A stretch of 42,679 nucleotides of DNA. It comes from Saksenaea vasiformis B4078 (lineage: Eukaryota > Mucoromycota > Mucoromycetes > Mucorales > Saksenaeaceae). Where the stretch lies: assembly GCA_000697055.1 (NCBI GenBank), contig JNDT01001798.1:1-42679 (forward strand). Reading direction: 5' to 3'. Made by a program: the position numbers and the translations under genes. The notes beneath the pieces are model-generated. The model did no database searches, was not told where the DNA came from, and was given only the letters and a program-made list of their open reading frames with translations. Shown piece after piece: positions 12,470 through 21,751 of the stretch (position 1 is its first letter; the number at the start of each line of letters is the position of its first letter).

Positions 12470-13758
12470 TCACAATGAGCAAAGGATAGGAACTTTCTTT
12501 CCTATCTTACCGAAACTTTCTGCAGGGTCACAGGAGCATTTCTCCGTCGCTAGCCAAGAGGGTTCCCGAGGACACTGGTAGAAAGGATGATGGCGATAAC
12601 CAATGTCATAGAACCAGTGGACTTCGGATTTCTTCAGCATCAGCGCAGCAGCAATGCTATGCACAGGTGCATCTCCCCACCTGAGAAAATCAATGATACT
12701 GTGGAAAGAAGAAAAGAAAACAAAAAGCTCAAGGTACCTACCGTTCGTAGTAGAATCCGCCTGCTTTGTCCAGATGATCAAAGTAATCCTGATATGCTTT
12801 TGACCGGAGCCATTGAAGGGATCCTATCTCAAAATTGCTCCAAAAATGGCACAAGTTATAGGTGTAACCGTCATCATCACTGATCCAACTCAGTAAACTA
12901 TCAGGACTTTCTTTCGGGATAAGATGTTGTGGATACTTGGTCATAAATTCCTTCACAGTATCCCAAAGTGTAGGGATGGTATTTGCGTACTCACGCATAC
13001 TAATCGACCATCCTGTTCATCGTTCAGTTAACCATACAAGTTCAATAGTGCCTTACCATACTTGATATCATTGAGTCGCATAAACTGGAATGGATCATAG
13101 TTGACATCACAAAGGAACTGTACTCCTGGTTCCACACGCCTGGTTCTTTGTTTGAGCCATATGTATCTTTAAGCCTTTTTTTTTTCTTTATTACCAGTAA
13201 TAATCGTAAGAATCGAGCAGAGGGTGACGAAAAAATAAACCGCCTTGAAACCTTATTCAAAATCAGTACTTTGCAGATAACGGGTATCTCGAACCTGCAC
13301 ATATGACGGTAGGTCTCGGCACCACCATAGACAACTTTATTTGCTTCCATTTCTTCACGACACCGGCGAGCCTTCTCCTGGTCAATCCAATCGGGATATC
13401 CCCACATCGTGCTGTTTAGTTGACCATAGTAGGTTTCACCTGAAGTCAAGCCTCTTGTCCAGCGTTTGAATTTGTCGGTAAATGGTTCGTCATTAAGAAA
13501 GACCCAAGGGTAACTCCTTTTTCGATTAAACCTGTCCTCCATTTGTTGCATGGTTTCTCTCAATTCGTTAAGTTGGTCATTCCGTACCAACACAACGAAT
13601 GCGGCTTGTTCTCGAGTCTCATTGTTGACCATGGGCTTCACCCGCAGATCATAATCGTATCGTAGTCGTGAAGAAATATCGAAGGATACGTAAAGAAACA
13701 AGATAAACAGTGACAAGCCAAGAAATAAAAATATTGTACGAAGACGCCGAGAAAACAT
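12470..13758 (-). CDS. GT15 family alpha-1,2-mannosyltransferase (KRE2/KTR type)
   Basis: Five exons on the minus strand (13295-13758, 13195-13251, 13057-13139, 12742-13012, 12470-12680) give 361 residues. The protein is type II: a short basic N-terminus, a signal anchor (residues 8-27, [18 protein letters not shown]), then the lumenal catalytic domain. GT15 motifs are in order: [96 protein letters not shown] and [13 protein letters not shown]. The family adds alpha-1,2-mannose from GDP-mannose to N- and O-linked glycans in the Golgi. The last residues are uncertain. Direct reading ends at 12470, but a good donor (TTCG|GTAAGATAG) and an acceptor before 12456 would replace the last 13 residues and move the stop to about 12400. 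Confidence 0.93.
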
Positions 13759-14449
13759 GATTATTCTTTCGCAATAAACTCCTCTTTGAACTTAATAGTA
13801 AAAAGAAACCCAGCTTGGGAGTCTTCTTTTTTGTTAGGTCGAAACAGAACAAGAATGGTATCAATTATTCAGAAAAGCAGAGTACAGAAAGTTGTTCTTC
13901 CAGAATCAAAGGTGACACAGGCGAACCTCTTTTGATTGTGTTCCCATCCGACTAACGGTCATCGGGAAAAGAAACGAATACGTAGCAGCTCTACTGAGCG
14001 CTGTAAAATGTGGCTATGGAAGGATTTGCGCATGTTCTCCTGACCTTGGATGCAACATGAGCAAAAGCCCAGTCCCCAACTAAGCATGGCCTTCTCCTAT
14101 TAGCTACTGTAGATCCAGCAAACCATATATATGGTTTGTTCAACGCTGCATTTGACCATTCCTACCATTTTTCCCTATATTTCTTGCTTGATACATCAGA
14201 AATTTACAAGATTTTGAGCGAACCTTTGCATCAAATAAACGTCAGATTACGTTCAAGCTGAATAATTTTCGCGCTGGAAAGCGATACGTCTTTGCGCTGA
14301 GAAGTGGCTCACTTTATTTTAATCCAAGGAATAGTTCGCGCCTGGATAACCAGAGTCTTGCACTATGGGTACTCCAGTGATGTATTCCCAGGATCCCATC
14401 GGGAGCAGTAAAAATGTCTCACGATAAGGACAAGTTCCACCCAAAATGA
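13759..14449. other. Intergenic region upstream of GT15 gene
   Basis: It holds the 5' flank of the mannosyltransferase gene (read on the minus strand). A palindromic ACCATATATATGGT sits at 14122-14135. No coding region was supported. Confidence 0.5.
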
Positions 14450-14940
14450 TCCGTATTTAAAGGAACGCGTGGTTCTTTTTTTTTCTTTTTTCTTTGTCTC
14501 TGTTTTCTCTATTACATCCCCGGTATGTACTGGGATTGACTATACATACGGGATTCCTCATGTCTTTTTGTCTATTGTTCAGACTCCTGGTCGTTAAACT
14601 CTCAAAGCCGGCCACAAAGCCGTGCCGATCCAATCTCGCCGTCCCCACCCGTTATGGTGCGGGGCTGGCCCCTGTCGAATGGCAGGAGTGCCCTTTGGGG
14701 GGTTAAGTAAAAAGACATCAAAACGTCTTTTGTTTACTAACCGCGAATGCCGTTTATGCTGCTCCACTAAATTATGCGTCCAGCGAGCGCCAAATTGATG
14801 TAAGTAAACGTATGATTTTGTTGCCAATTCACTAACTAATGACCGTATATTTGATTTCCTCCTTAGCGCAAACTTGGCTCTTGGTGGGCGCGTAATTTAT
14901 TCAGAGTAGCGTAAAAGAGTGTTCAATAAACAGTACATTA
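14450..14940 (+). other. Small spliced transcription unit, coding status unclear
   Basis: Two strong intron signatures lie here on the plus strand. The first is 14523-14582 (GTATGT...TTGTTCAG). The second is 14800-14866 (GTAAGT, branch CACTAACTAAT, CTCCTTAG). An AATAAA occurs at 14926-14931. After the second splice an open frame reads ANAVYAAPLNYASSERQID joined to RKLGSWWARNLFRVA and a stop at 14912-14914. Its upstream part (VFCLLTANAVYA) is hydrophobic like a signal peptide, but I find no ATG in frame. A competing ATG frame from about 14680 (MAGVPFGGLSKKTSKR) stops before the splice. A hairpin (AGTAAAAAGAC / GTCTTTTGTTTACT) is at 14705-14738. A related tail occurs at 17405-17447. It may be a short secreted-protein gene, a spliced non-coding RNA or a decayed element. 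Confidence 0.35.
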
Positions 14941-14947
14941 ATAGGTT

Positions 14948-16608
14948 TTAAGACCTGCTGTAAGCTGGTGGTTGATCAAGCCCTTCGTATTCTGTGTGGC
15001 ATGCGTTAGATGATCCTTCTGAAGTATATGCAGGTAATCTTTGACCAGTGGAGACACTGGTCGCTTGTGATTGCTGTCGTCCATTGCCATTGCTTTCATG
15101 TCGCGCATTCTCAGTATATTCCGGTAATTGACCATTTCGTTCGACTTCAGCTGTCGAAGTCTCGATATCTAATGCATCATCCACCGTCACCCGACCACTT
15201 GCCTCCGCTGCGACGGCCACAATGGCTGCATTCGAGCCCATACGCAACATTGAAATTTCTCTGTCCAAATTGATATTTTCCAAACATCCATTGTCTCGCA
15301 GAACCGCTTCTAACATGACAATTTGTTGATCAATCCATTCAATGGTTTTCTGTTCGCAATGGTATTTGGTCATGGCTAATTGACTTTGTAATTTACTGAT
15401 CCGAGGGTTGATCTGCGTTCGTAGTAAGGACTCAATTTTAAGCCTATAACCACGGTAAGATGTCAATACTGTTATGACGTTTGCATCTATTACATCGTAA
15501 TTTAGGAATCACATGTTATTTTTCAATCTTTTTTATACCTTTGCTGACAGGGGTATTTGAAATGACAGGGACATCTTTGCACAACTTGGAGGCTTGATCC
15601 ACAAGTAAATATGCTCTTTGGGCAAGTTTTTCGGCATCTAAATGAGACATAGAGCCCTCGAACTTAATTTTTCTTTTTTCACAAAAAATAGAAATTTTAC
15701 CTTTGATAGAAGGTACAGTGGCATCAAAGCGGGCAGTTAATGTACTTGACTTGCCGAAAAGCGCAGCATTGCTTAAACTATGACTGGCCATTGCTTGTCT
15801 ATCTAGAAAGGTGGAAGCTCCGGGGAGACTCATCATTGCGCTTTCCATGAGTTGTCGCGCATCGTACAAATATTTCTGAGTCTCAAGGTAAATGCCAATG
15901 CTTTGTTCGATCTAGATAAAGTATTTAGAACTTGACTGAAGTCTTCACCGTGAATTTCTTTACATCCGGGATTTCACTGCTCAACTGAAGCACTTCGTTT
16001 TTGAGATGTTGCTCAATGACATACGCTGGACTTTCCGTATCCATTATCACCTCATCATATAAGACGTGAAGATCGTTGCAAACAGAGTCCAGCTCGCATT
16101 TGTTCTGAGTAAGATCTTGGAGCTTGACCCCATTAGACACGGCGTGTATTGTTACGCTCAACTCACCATTTCTTCCGCATCCTCCATTTGCGCTTCCAGT
16201 TGATAAATTTTTTCTTGGCATTGTCGTAAAGGTTCAATAATCTCGCCTAACGTTGTTTCTCGTTTATTTTCAGCGGTGGAGCCGTTACCCGTCTGTCTTT
16301 TAGGTCGTAATAAAGGCGCCGCTTGAGTGTCCTGCTTCTTCCGATAATCCTCCCTTGCATAACGAAATATCATTAATAAAACGTGTCAATTTTTTTTGTT
16401 AAACTTACAACTGTTTTTCAAACAAGGCTTGAAGATGTTGTTCTCGCTGGCACCTTTGACGAAGGCCTTCATAGTACCTTGAATGCGACGGTAACGATTC
16501 TCGGACCCATTGCAACTGTGTAATTCTCTTCAGTAGGGAAACAAATTGATCTTGATAGGATGGTCGTTCATCTGAGGTAACGTTTTCGGGAGCGTGTGGC
16601 GGAAGCAT
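14948..16608 (-). CDS. Coiled-coil protein with C-terminal PY motifs, function unknown
   Basis: Six exons on the minus strand (16409-16608, 16167-16353, 15949-16122, 15701-15911, 15539-15637, 14948-15468) give 463 residues, all junctions in phase. I do not recognise the family. The first 390 residues are charged and helix-prone, with coiled-coil-like stretches (PLRQCQEKIYQLEAQMEDAEEM, LDAEKLA replaced by splicing to KDAEKLAQRAYLL, and the segment around EQKTIEWIDQQIVMLEAVL). The last 60 residues are Ser/Gly/Asn-rich and hold three PY-like motifs: LPEY (405-408), LPAY (435-438) and PPAY (457-460). L/PPxY motifs bind WW domains of Nedd4/Rsp5 ubiquitin ligases, so an adaptor or substrate role in membrane traffic is an inference. 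No signal peptide or membrane span. The stop lies just beside the 3' end of the small spliced unit on the other strand. Confidence 0.8.
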
Positions 16609-16735
16609 ATGAAAGAACCGGAAGAAAAAAAAAGACAGAAATCCCCAAAACAGGACAATTGCCTGAAATCTGACTACTGTGACAGCTGTTTCCGCACCAA
16701 CTCCTTTTAATGCATGGACATTTCTATGATATATC

Positions 16736-16745
16736 TATATATAAG
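16736..16745 (+). promoter_or_regulatory. TATA box of the small secreted protein gene
   Basis: TATATATAAG lies 34 bp before the start codon at 16779, in the short (170 bp) divergent gap with the coiled-coil gene. The leader would be very short. Confidence 0.5.
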
Positions 16746-16778
16746 CCGCCTTTTTGTGCAAAATGAGTGTTTGCAAGC

Positions 16779-16979
16779 ATGAATTTTACCAGGTTTATCT
16801 TCTTCTTTGTCTGTGTTTGGGTGGTGTCGGTGGCACAAACGGAACCCGCTTTACCCGTTCACACTCCGAACGAAGCCAGCGCCATCGATCGCATGAAATT
16901 TGGTTATGACGTCCTGAAGACCACGAAGCATCGTCTCGAGTCGGCCAAAGAAGCTTCCCCTAAAGTGAAAGTGTATTAA
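16779..16979 (+). CDS. Small secreted protein, 66 residues, unknown function
   Basis: A single-exon frame begins MNFTRFIFFFVCVWVVSVAQ, a textbook signal peptide with likely cleavage near AQT. The mature part is about 46 residues, charged, without cysteines, ending PKVKVY. I do not recognise it. A TATA box lies 34 bp upstream. An earlier ATG at 16763 opens a different frame that overlaps the whole gene (about 48 residues, beginning MSVCKHEFYQ, also hydrophobic). It would compete for initiation unless transcription starts after it. Small size and absence of homology cues keep confidence moderate. Confidence 0.55.
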   Translation: MNFTRFIFFFVCVWVVSVAQTEPALPVHTPNEASAIDRMKFGYDVLKTTKHRLESAKEASPKVKVY

Positions 16980-18162
16980 TAGTACGGGATATTTTTTTTC
17001 GAGCTTACGAGTTGACTTGGTTCATGCAGTTATGTCCCTCTCATTGATTTGTGCGGATTATCTATTTTCTACTGCTGTTCGGACTCATTTTCGGATCTAT
17101 TAAAGCTGTCTTTCCTTCGTCATACACAATAGTCGAAAGGGGAATGCTTCAAGTCATTATGATATCATAAGGTCACCACGCATTGCGTTCGAACCCTGTG
17201 ATCATTAATCCTGTTCCAGTAGAACTGTTTTCTATTACTTTGTTAGCTTAGGGTGTTATAACAACCATTACTGGTTTACCAGTTTCATAAGCAAAGTGGA
17301 TTTACAGGAAATTTCCCCATGATTTTGCGCTTATTTGAAATTATTCGGTGTTACTTCCAGATTAACTCTGCGCTTCCAAATACGTAGGCCTTCAGAGATG
17401 CAAAATTTACTTAGAGTAGCGTAAAAGTGATTCAATAAGCAGTATGCGGTAGGAACTTCCATTGTACGAGTTCTTTGTCGTTGAATGTTGATACATCGAT
17501 AGCAAATTTGATATATCACTTCTTTAAACGTAATAGATAGTCCTGAGAGAGTCGAAAACTTGATCAATCATTGCCACTGCGGTATATCTGTGCCTTGGCT
17601 TTCATTCTTGTGTCCCCGTTTGAGATACACTTTTTTTCGGAAACAGCACATATCCCTTGTGTCTCGGTCACCATTATCGGAATCATGCTTCGTCGCTGCT
17701 ACGCGGTGTTGCTCCATCCACAGTCTTCTGCCTCCCGTCTGCAGCTATCCTATCATATACATGTTTTCAATACAGATCTGGTATTGATCTTTTATTTATA
17801 TGAATGATCTGATGATTCCGAATCGGTTACTAAACTCGTCTCTAAAGACGAAATGTAAACGTTCAACGTTGGTTGACATCATAGTCCCGTGTTCTCATCG
17901 TCACGGGGACGGTAAGCGTTTCTGTTAGAATCTAGGCACCTCACTTACAAGCCACGGTAACAGCTCTGTACCGTTCACAATATATATCTGAAACTTCTCA
18001 AAGTAATTATTTTATCGTTTTAAAACTAACAAACAATGAATTCACACGTATGGTATCTGAGGAAGTATGTAATGACATGTTAAATATTTACTCGCTGACC
18101 CGGCCCTTTTCCAACTGTCTCGCCTTCTCTCTTTCTCTCCTTTTTTTTTCTTTTCTTCTTGC
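16980..18162. other. Intergenic stretch with a partial copy of the 14.9-kb tail
   Basis: No supported gene. At 17405-17447 about 40 bp closely match 14896-14938, both containing AGAGTAGCGTAAAAG and TTCAATAA-CAGTA. In both copies the frame reads NL(F/L)RVA and stop. Upstream of the second copy the frame is open only for a short distance, so it looks like a decayed paralogue. Confidence 0.5.
17405..17447 (+). repeat. Second copy of a 40-bp tail also found at 14896-14938
   Basis: Sequence AATTTACTTAGAGTAGCG continuing through TTCAATAAGCAGTA matches the end of the small spliced unit with only a few differences. It preserves a stop codon after LLRVA and an AATAA-like signal. Confidence 0.7.
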
Positions 18163-19219
18163 TTATTTTGGGTGTTGATAATGGTGGTGTTGCTGTTGGT
18201 CGCCACTGTAGAGGGAACTGCCACGCTTACTGAGACGATTGGTACTGAGGCGTTTGACACTTGGAGGAAGGCCAGATTCTGGCGTTTGCTGCTTTATGGA
18301 GGTATCTGATGTCTGAGGTATAACACAATGTTTAGGGAACACGCCGCGAACCTGTCCGCGCGTCACGTTTACTCCCAGACACCACCCATCATCATATTCC
18401 TCGTAGACCTGTACATGGTCCCCAGGTTGGACGTCTATTTCGTCGTTTAACGCGGGTTCATAGGTCGACACGATGCTATAGGTTGCAATTGGTGGAGAGT
18501 TCCATGCGTCGGCGGGATGTCGTGGTTGAATACGCTGTGAACCCGGGGATACATTGTTTGAAGTTAAGCCAGCAGCGATGGCAACCGGATCGTGCGGCTC
18601 CACTTCGACTTTAAACGATGGTGAGCAGTAGGTGGGAGGAGGTGTTGCAGTAGCCGTCGTTATCGCATTATACGTCATAGCAGAACTGTCGGGTGAAGTG
18701 ATAACGTTAGCAACATGGGAAACCTTCTTCTGTTTCCGACGTCGTCGCATGAAAAGCAATGCAACAACGCCGATCACGACGACAACAACTGCAGCACAAA
18801 TTCCGCCGATAACTCCTCCAGAAAGACCATTTCCACTGTTAGCAGTATTGTAACTGTCTTTCTGTGTGCTATCTGTACTTAAAGGTGTAGTTGACGTTGA
18901 CGTTGACTTTGGCGATGATGATGCCGTAATCGTTGTTATCGTATTTGTTATACTGGTCTCTAGAATCGATGATGGCTCTGGGTTTCTGGTTTGTGCGTGA
19001 CAGATCGGGTTGGTTAATTCCGGGCAATTGCTAAACGATTCTGACGTTGACGTTGTTGATGGCGGTGCTGGTGGACTCTGTTCAAGTGCTGGAACTTTAT
19101 CAGTGATATTCGGAAGAGGTACGAAAGAAACGCTTACTTGTATCATCGGCCGGCAGAGGAAACGCTCTCCTGAGCCACACAGGGCGATTTGTGGCGTGGG
19201 GAATAGAAGCTGGACTCAT
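18163..19219 (-). CDS. Single-pass membrane protein with cytosolic SH3 domain
   Basis: Two exons on the minus strand (19138-19219 and 18163-19088) give about 335 residues. An alternative acceptor 6 nt earlier in the gene would start exon 2 at 19094. The order is a short N-terminus (MSPASIPHATNRPVWLRR), a Ser/Thr/Pro-rich region likely to be extracellular and O-glycosylated, and one membrane span at about residues 119-141 (GGVIGGICAAVVVVVIGVVALLF). A RRRRKQKK stop-transfer cluster follows. Then comes a cytosolic tail with an SH3 domain at about 220-275 (YSIVSTYEPALNDEIDVQPGD, DDGWCLGVNVTRGQVRGVFP). The layout recalls membrane sensors or anchors that recruit proline-rich partners at the cell surface. 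No good signal peptide is visible before the span, so a missing 5' exon is possible: the first ATG follows a pyrimidine-rich ...GCTTCAGGG. Confidence 0.8.
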
Positions 19220-21286
19220 CCCTGAAGCAACGAAAAAAAAAAAAAAGAAAGAAAAAAGAGAGCGAAAGAACCACAGGAACTGCTCAATATAAGTGCGACA
19301 GAACACACAGTTGAGGTTGGTACGACATTTGCTTACAACTACATACTTTTTCCCGTGTCAGCTGTCTCTTTCCTTTCACAACGGTAGACTTATTTCCCAA
19401 GAGAAAAGAAGTTACTAGCCAGTGCATTCAGACTGGCTAAGCGATGTAGGCAATGAAGGATGGTATAGGCATTAGAACATGCCATGACGCATGAGAAAGT
19501 CTGGGATCTTCTGTGGCGTATGTACTTCTTTCCCGAAACAACGGTTCTGCACTTTTAGGACGCATACAACGGAACCAATGCAATCCCTATCTCCAAAGAC
19601 ACTGAATCCTTAATACGGAAAGGACTAACTTTTAAAAGGCCGATGTCCCTCTCTAGGACGGGCTTTGCATAGCCTGGAATTTGGCTTATGTACGTTGCCT
19701 ATCACGCTACAGTGTTGCCTTTTGCATACAACGATGCATTGGTATTTCAGAAATCAATTGAACATATGCACAATTCGAAATAATTTGCTTTTTATTTGAA
19801 AAGGAAACCAACTTTAACATACCTTAATGTATCTGCAACCTTGATCCGAAATTAAAAAAAAAAAGGTGAAAAAGAAAGAATACGTAAGCTTGCTGTTTAA
19901 AGAGAGAACTGTACTCCGTCTGCGTACACTGAAAAAAAGGAGCCTTGTGTGTGTTGAACAATCAATACTCGACTCTTATGGTACTTATCTACCATTTGAA
20001 GAGCCTATTTCATCGCAGTAACGATAGAAATCGGCCCATACGTGGCTTCTTCTGTATCATAGCCACATGTTTGACAATTCTGATCTTCTTTTTTTGTACA
20101 ACCCGTTCTTGAGTCTGTTCTTTCATAGTATCTTTTCCATGCAAATGACCTCAGTACTACGCATTAAGATTCCGTTATTGATCACACAGGTGTGTTGTTG
20201 TTTTACAAACCTTGTTTGTTTAGTCTTCATATCTGCTCTAATTCATCATCAAACCAAACTCCAGCCGTATTCCTATACCTATCTACAGAAATACCTATTT
20301 ACTACGTCCTTTTTTCTTGTTACTGAAGAATGTCAGTGTACCATGCATGATTTTCAGAGATCGTTTGGTCTCTATCCAGTTTAAACTTTTGTACCACAGT
20401 GACAACACTCAACTTTGTTACCACAAGTCAACCATTCTGGTAGGTCCCGAGTTATCAAAGTTCTAGGAGAGATCGTATAAATATCAAACTTACAGCAGAC
20501 ACCGATGTCGTAAATATATATCTTTTTCATTTAAGACAGATAAAACTCCGGGCTATAGTTCGTATACAGCCAGAAAACTGATTCCTGCTCTGTCAACCAT
20601 TATATGATCACGGGAATTCCTGTTTGGGAACACCGGCCATCAAAAAAAAAAAAAGGATGACGAGTTTCCTTCAGAATGGTGGCATAGAATTCCAAATCCT
20701 TGTTCCAATACCTATTCTTCTCAGTTGACCCCGTTTGGGATAATTTTCCACAGTTGGAAGCGTGTTGTTGTACAGCAACTCCACAACCTCTGGCTCTTCC
20801 GACCGATTGCTATCATGAGTACTAAAAAGTTGGTTAGTATCTTAATCGTAATGTCACTTTACTTCGTTTAGTATAACGTTGAAGACAATCATCATCTGAT
20901 TAAAGTCCCCTTTTCGTATCCATCTGGGTGACTAGAAATTGGCTGATAGCGAAATTGTAATGGGTGGTATCTTCCCTTATCATGAGCAACACCAGATGGT
21001 GACGCTATGATTCAAAATGTTTGCTATGAATGCGCCACATGACATCAAACGTGCCATTAGAAACACGGCCTGCAAAGATGCGCGACACAGCTATCGCAAG
21101 AACAATGAACTAGTCTCGAAAACAGGTTAAATGAACGATGAATCGGACCGACCGTCCAGTGTTATCCTTTGTCATTCTCTTACACAGTGTGATATATCGG
21201 GATGTCGCATATGCTGCTTGCCTTAGGTATATCGGGCTTCTTGACGGAGAGAAAACTGAATAACGCGGCGTTGTCCTTACCAGGCG
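19220..21286. other. Intergenic stretch, no supported gene
   Basis: It contains the 5' flank of the SH3 membrane protein gene, short A/T runs (19852-19864, 20642-20654), and an ATG-started hydrophobic frame at 20067-20384 (105 residues) without recognisable motif or supporting splice structure. I see no RNA gene. Confidence 0.5.
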
Positions 21287-21751
21287 TTACACCGAAGCAC
21301 TCTTCCCTGCGCCAAATGTAACGCCATGATCACACCTCGCACCTTTTTTCTTCTTTCTTTTTTTCCTTGCACCAAGATACTGAGGCATCAGATGTGCGTT
21401 TTCCTCGCACTCGCCCATACAAGGATCTGCAAACCCTGTGCTTCTGTGGCAGCTCGATGATTCATAAAAACAACACAGTTCTTTCCAAAAGCTAAGCTTT
21501 TTGGTCTCACAACTTTCACTAATATGAGAGGCGGCGTAGGGCTCCGTTTCCGCAGGGGTCAACTAAGCATACATTGAAGTACACTTATGCAGACAAACCT
21601 TGCGTTGATCGAGGGCCAAGTTCCGTGCAACCCAGTATCGCTCTACGGGCATGAGTAGTGTTTGAACAGTATCCCATTTACTCTTTGAAGATTCATGGAT
21701 ACGTTCAAAATCTTCAGTACGTCGTACACGCAAGAAAACCGCTTTATCCAT
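21287..21751 (-). CDS. Hypothetical protein, two exons (weak)
   Basis: Exon 21599-21751 starts MDKAVFLRVRRTEDFERIHE and ends LALDQRK. A 36-nt GTTTGT...TTAG intron leads in phase to 21287-21562, giving 142 residues. The second half is Cys-rich (for example ELCCFYESSSCHR) with a Lys/Arg cluster (RKKRKKKKGARCD). Residue composition looks coding, but the intron is very short, the donor is weak, and I recognise no family. It could be a relic of a larger gene. Confidence 0.35.

Noticed and set aside
14594..14827. Minus-strand frame over the small spliced unit
   Set aside because: The strong introns are on the plus strand and this frame crosses one of them; no motif.
17181..17205. GTTCGAACC resembling a tRNA T-loop/B box
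   Set aside because: Flanking bases do not pair as a T-stem and no A box, anticodon arm or acceptor stem fits around it.
20067..20384. 105-residue hydrophobic ATG frame
   Set aside because: Low-complexity Phe/Leu/Ser content, no motif, no splice signals and no neighbouring exons.
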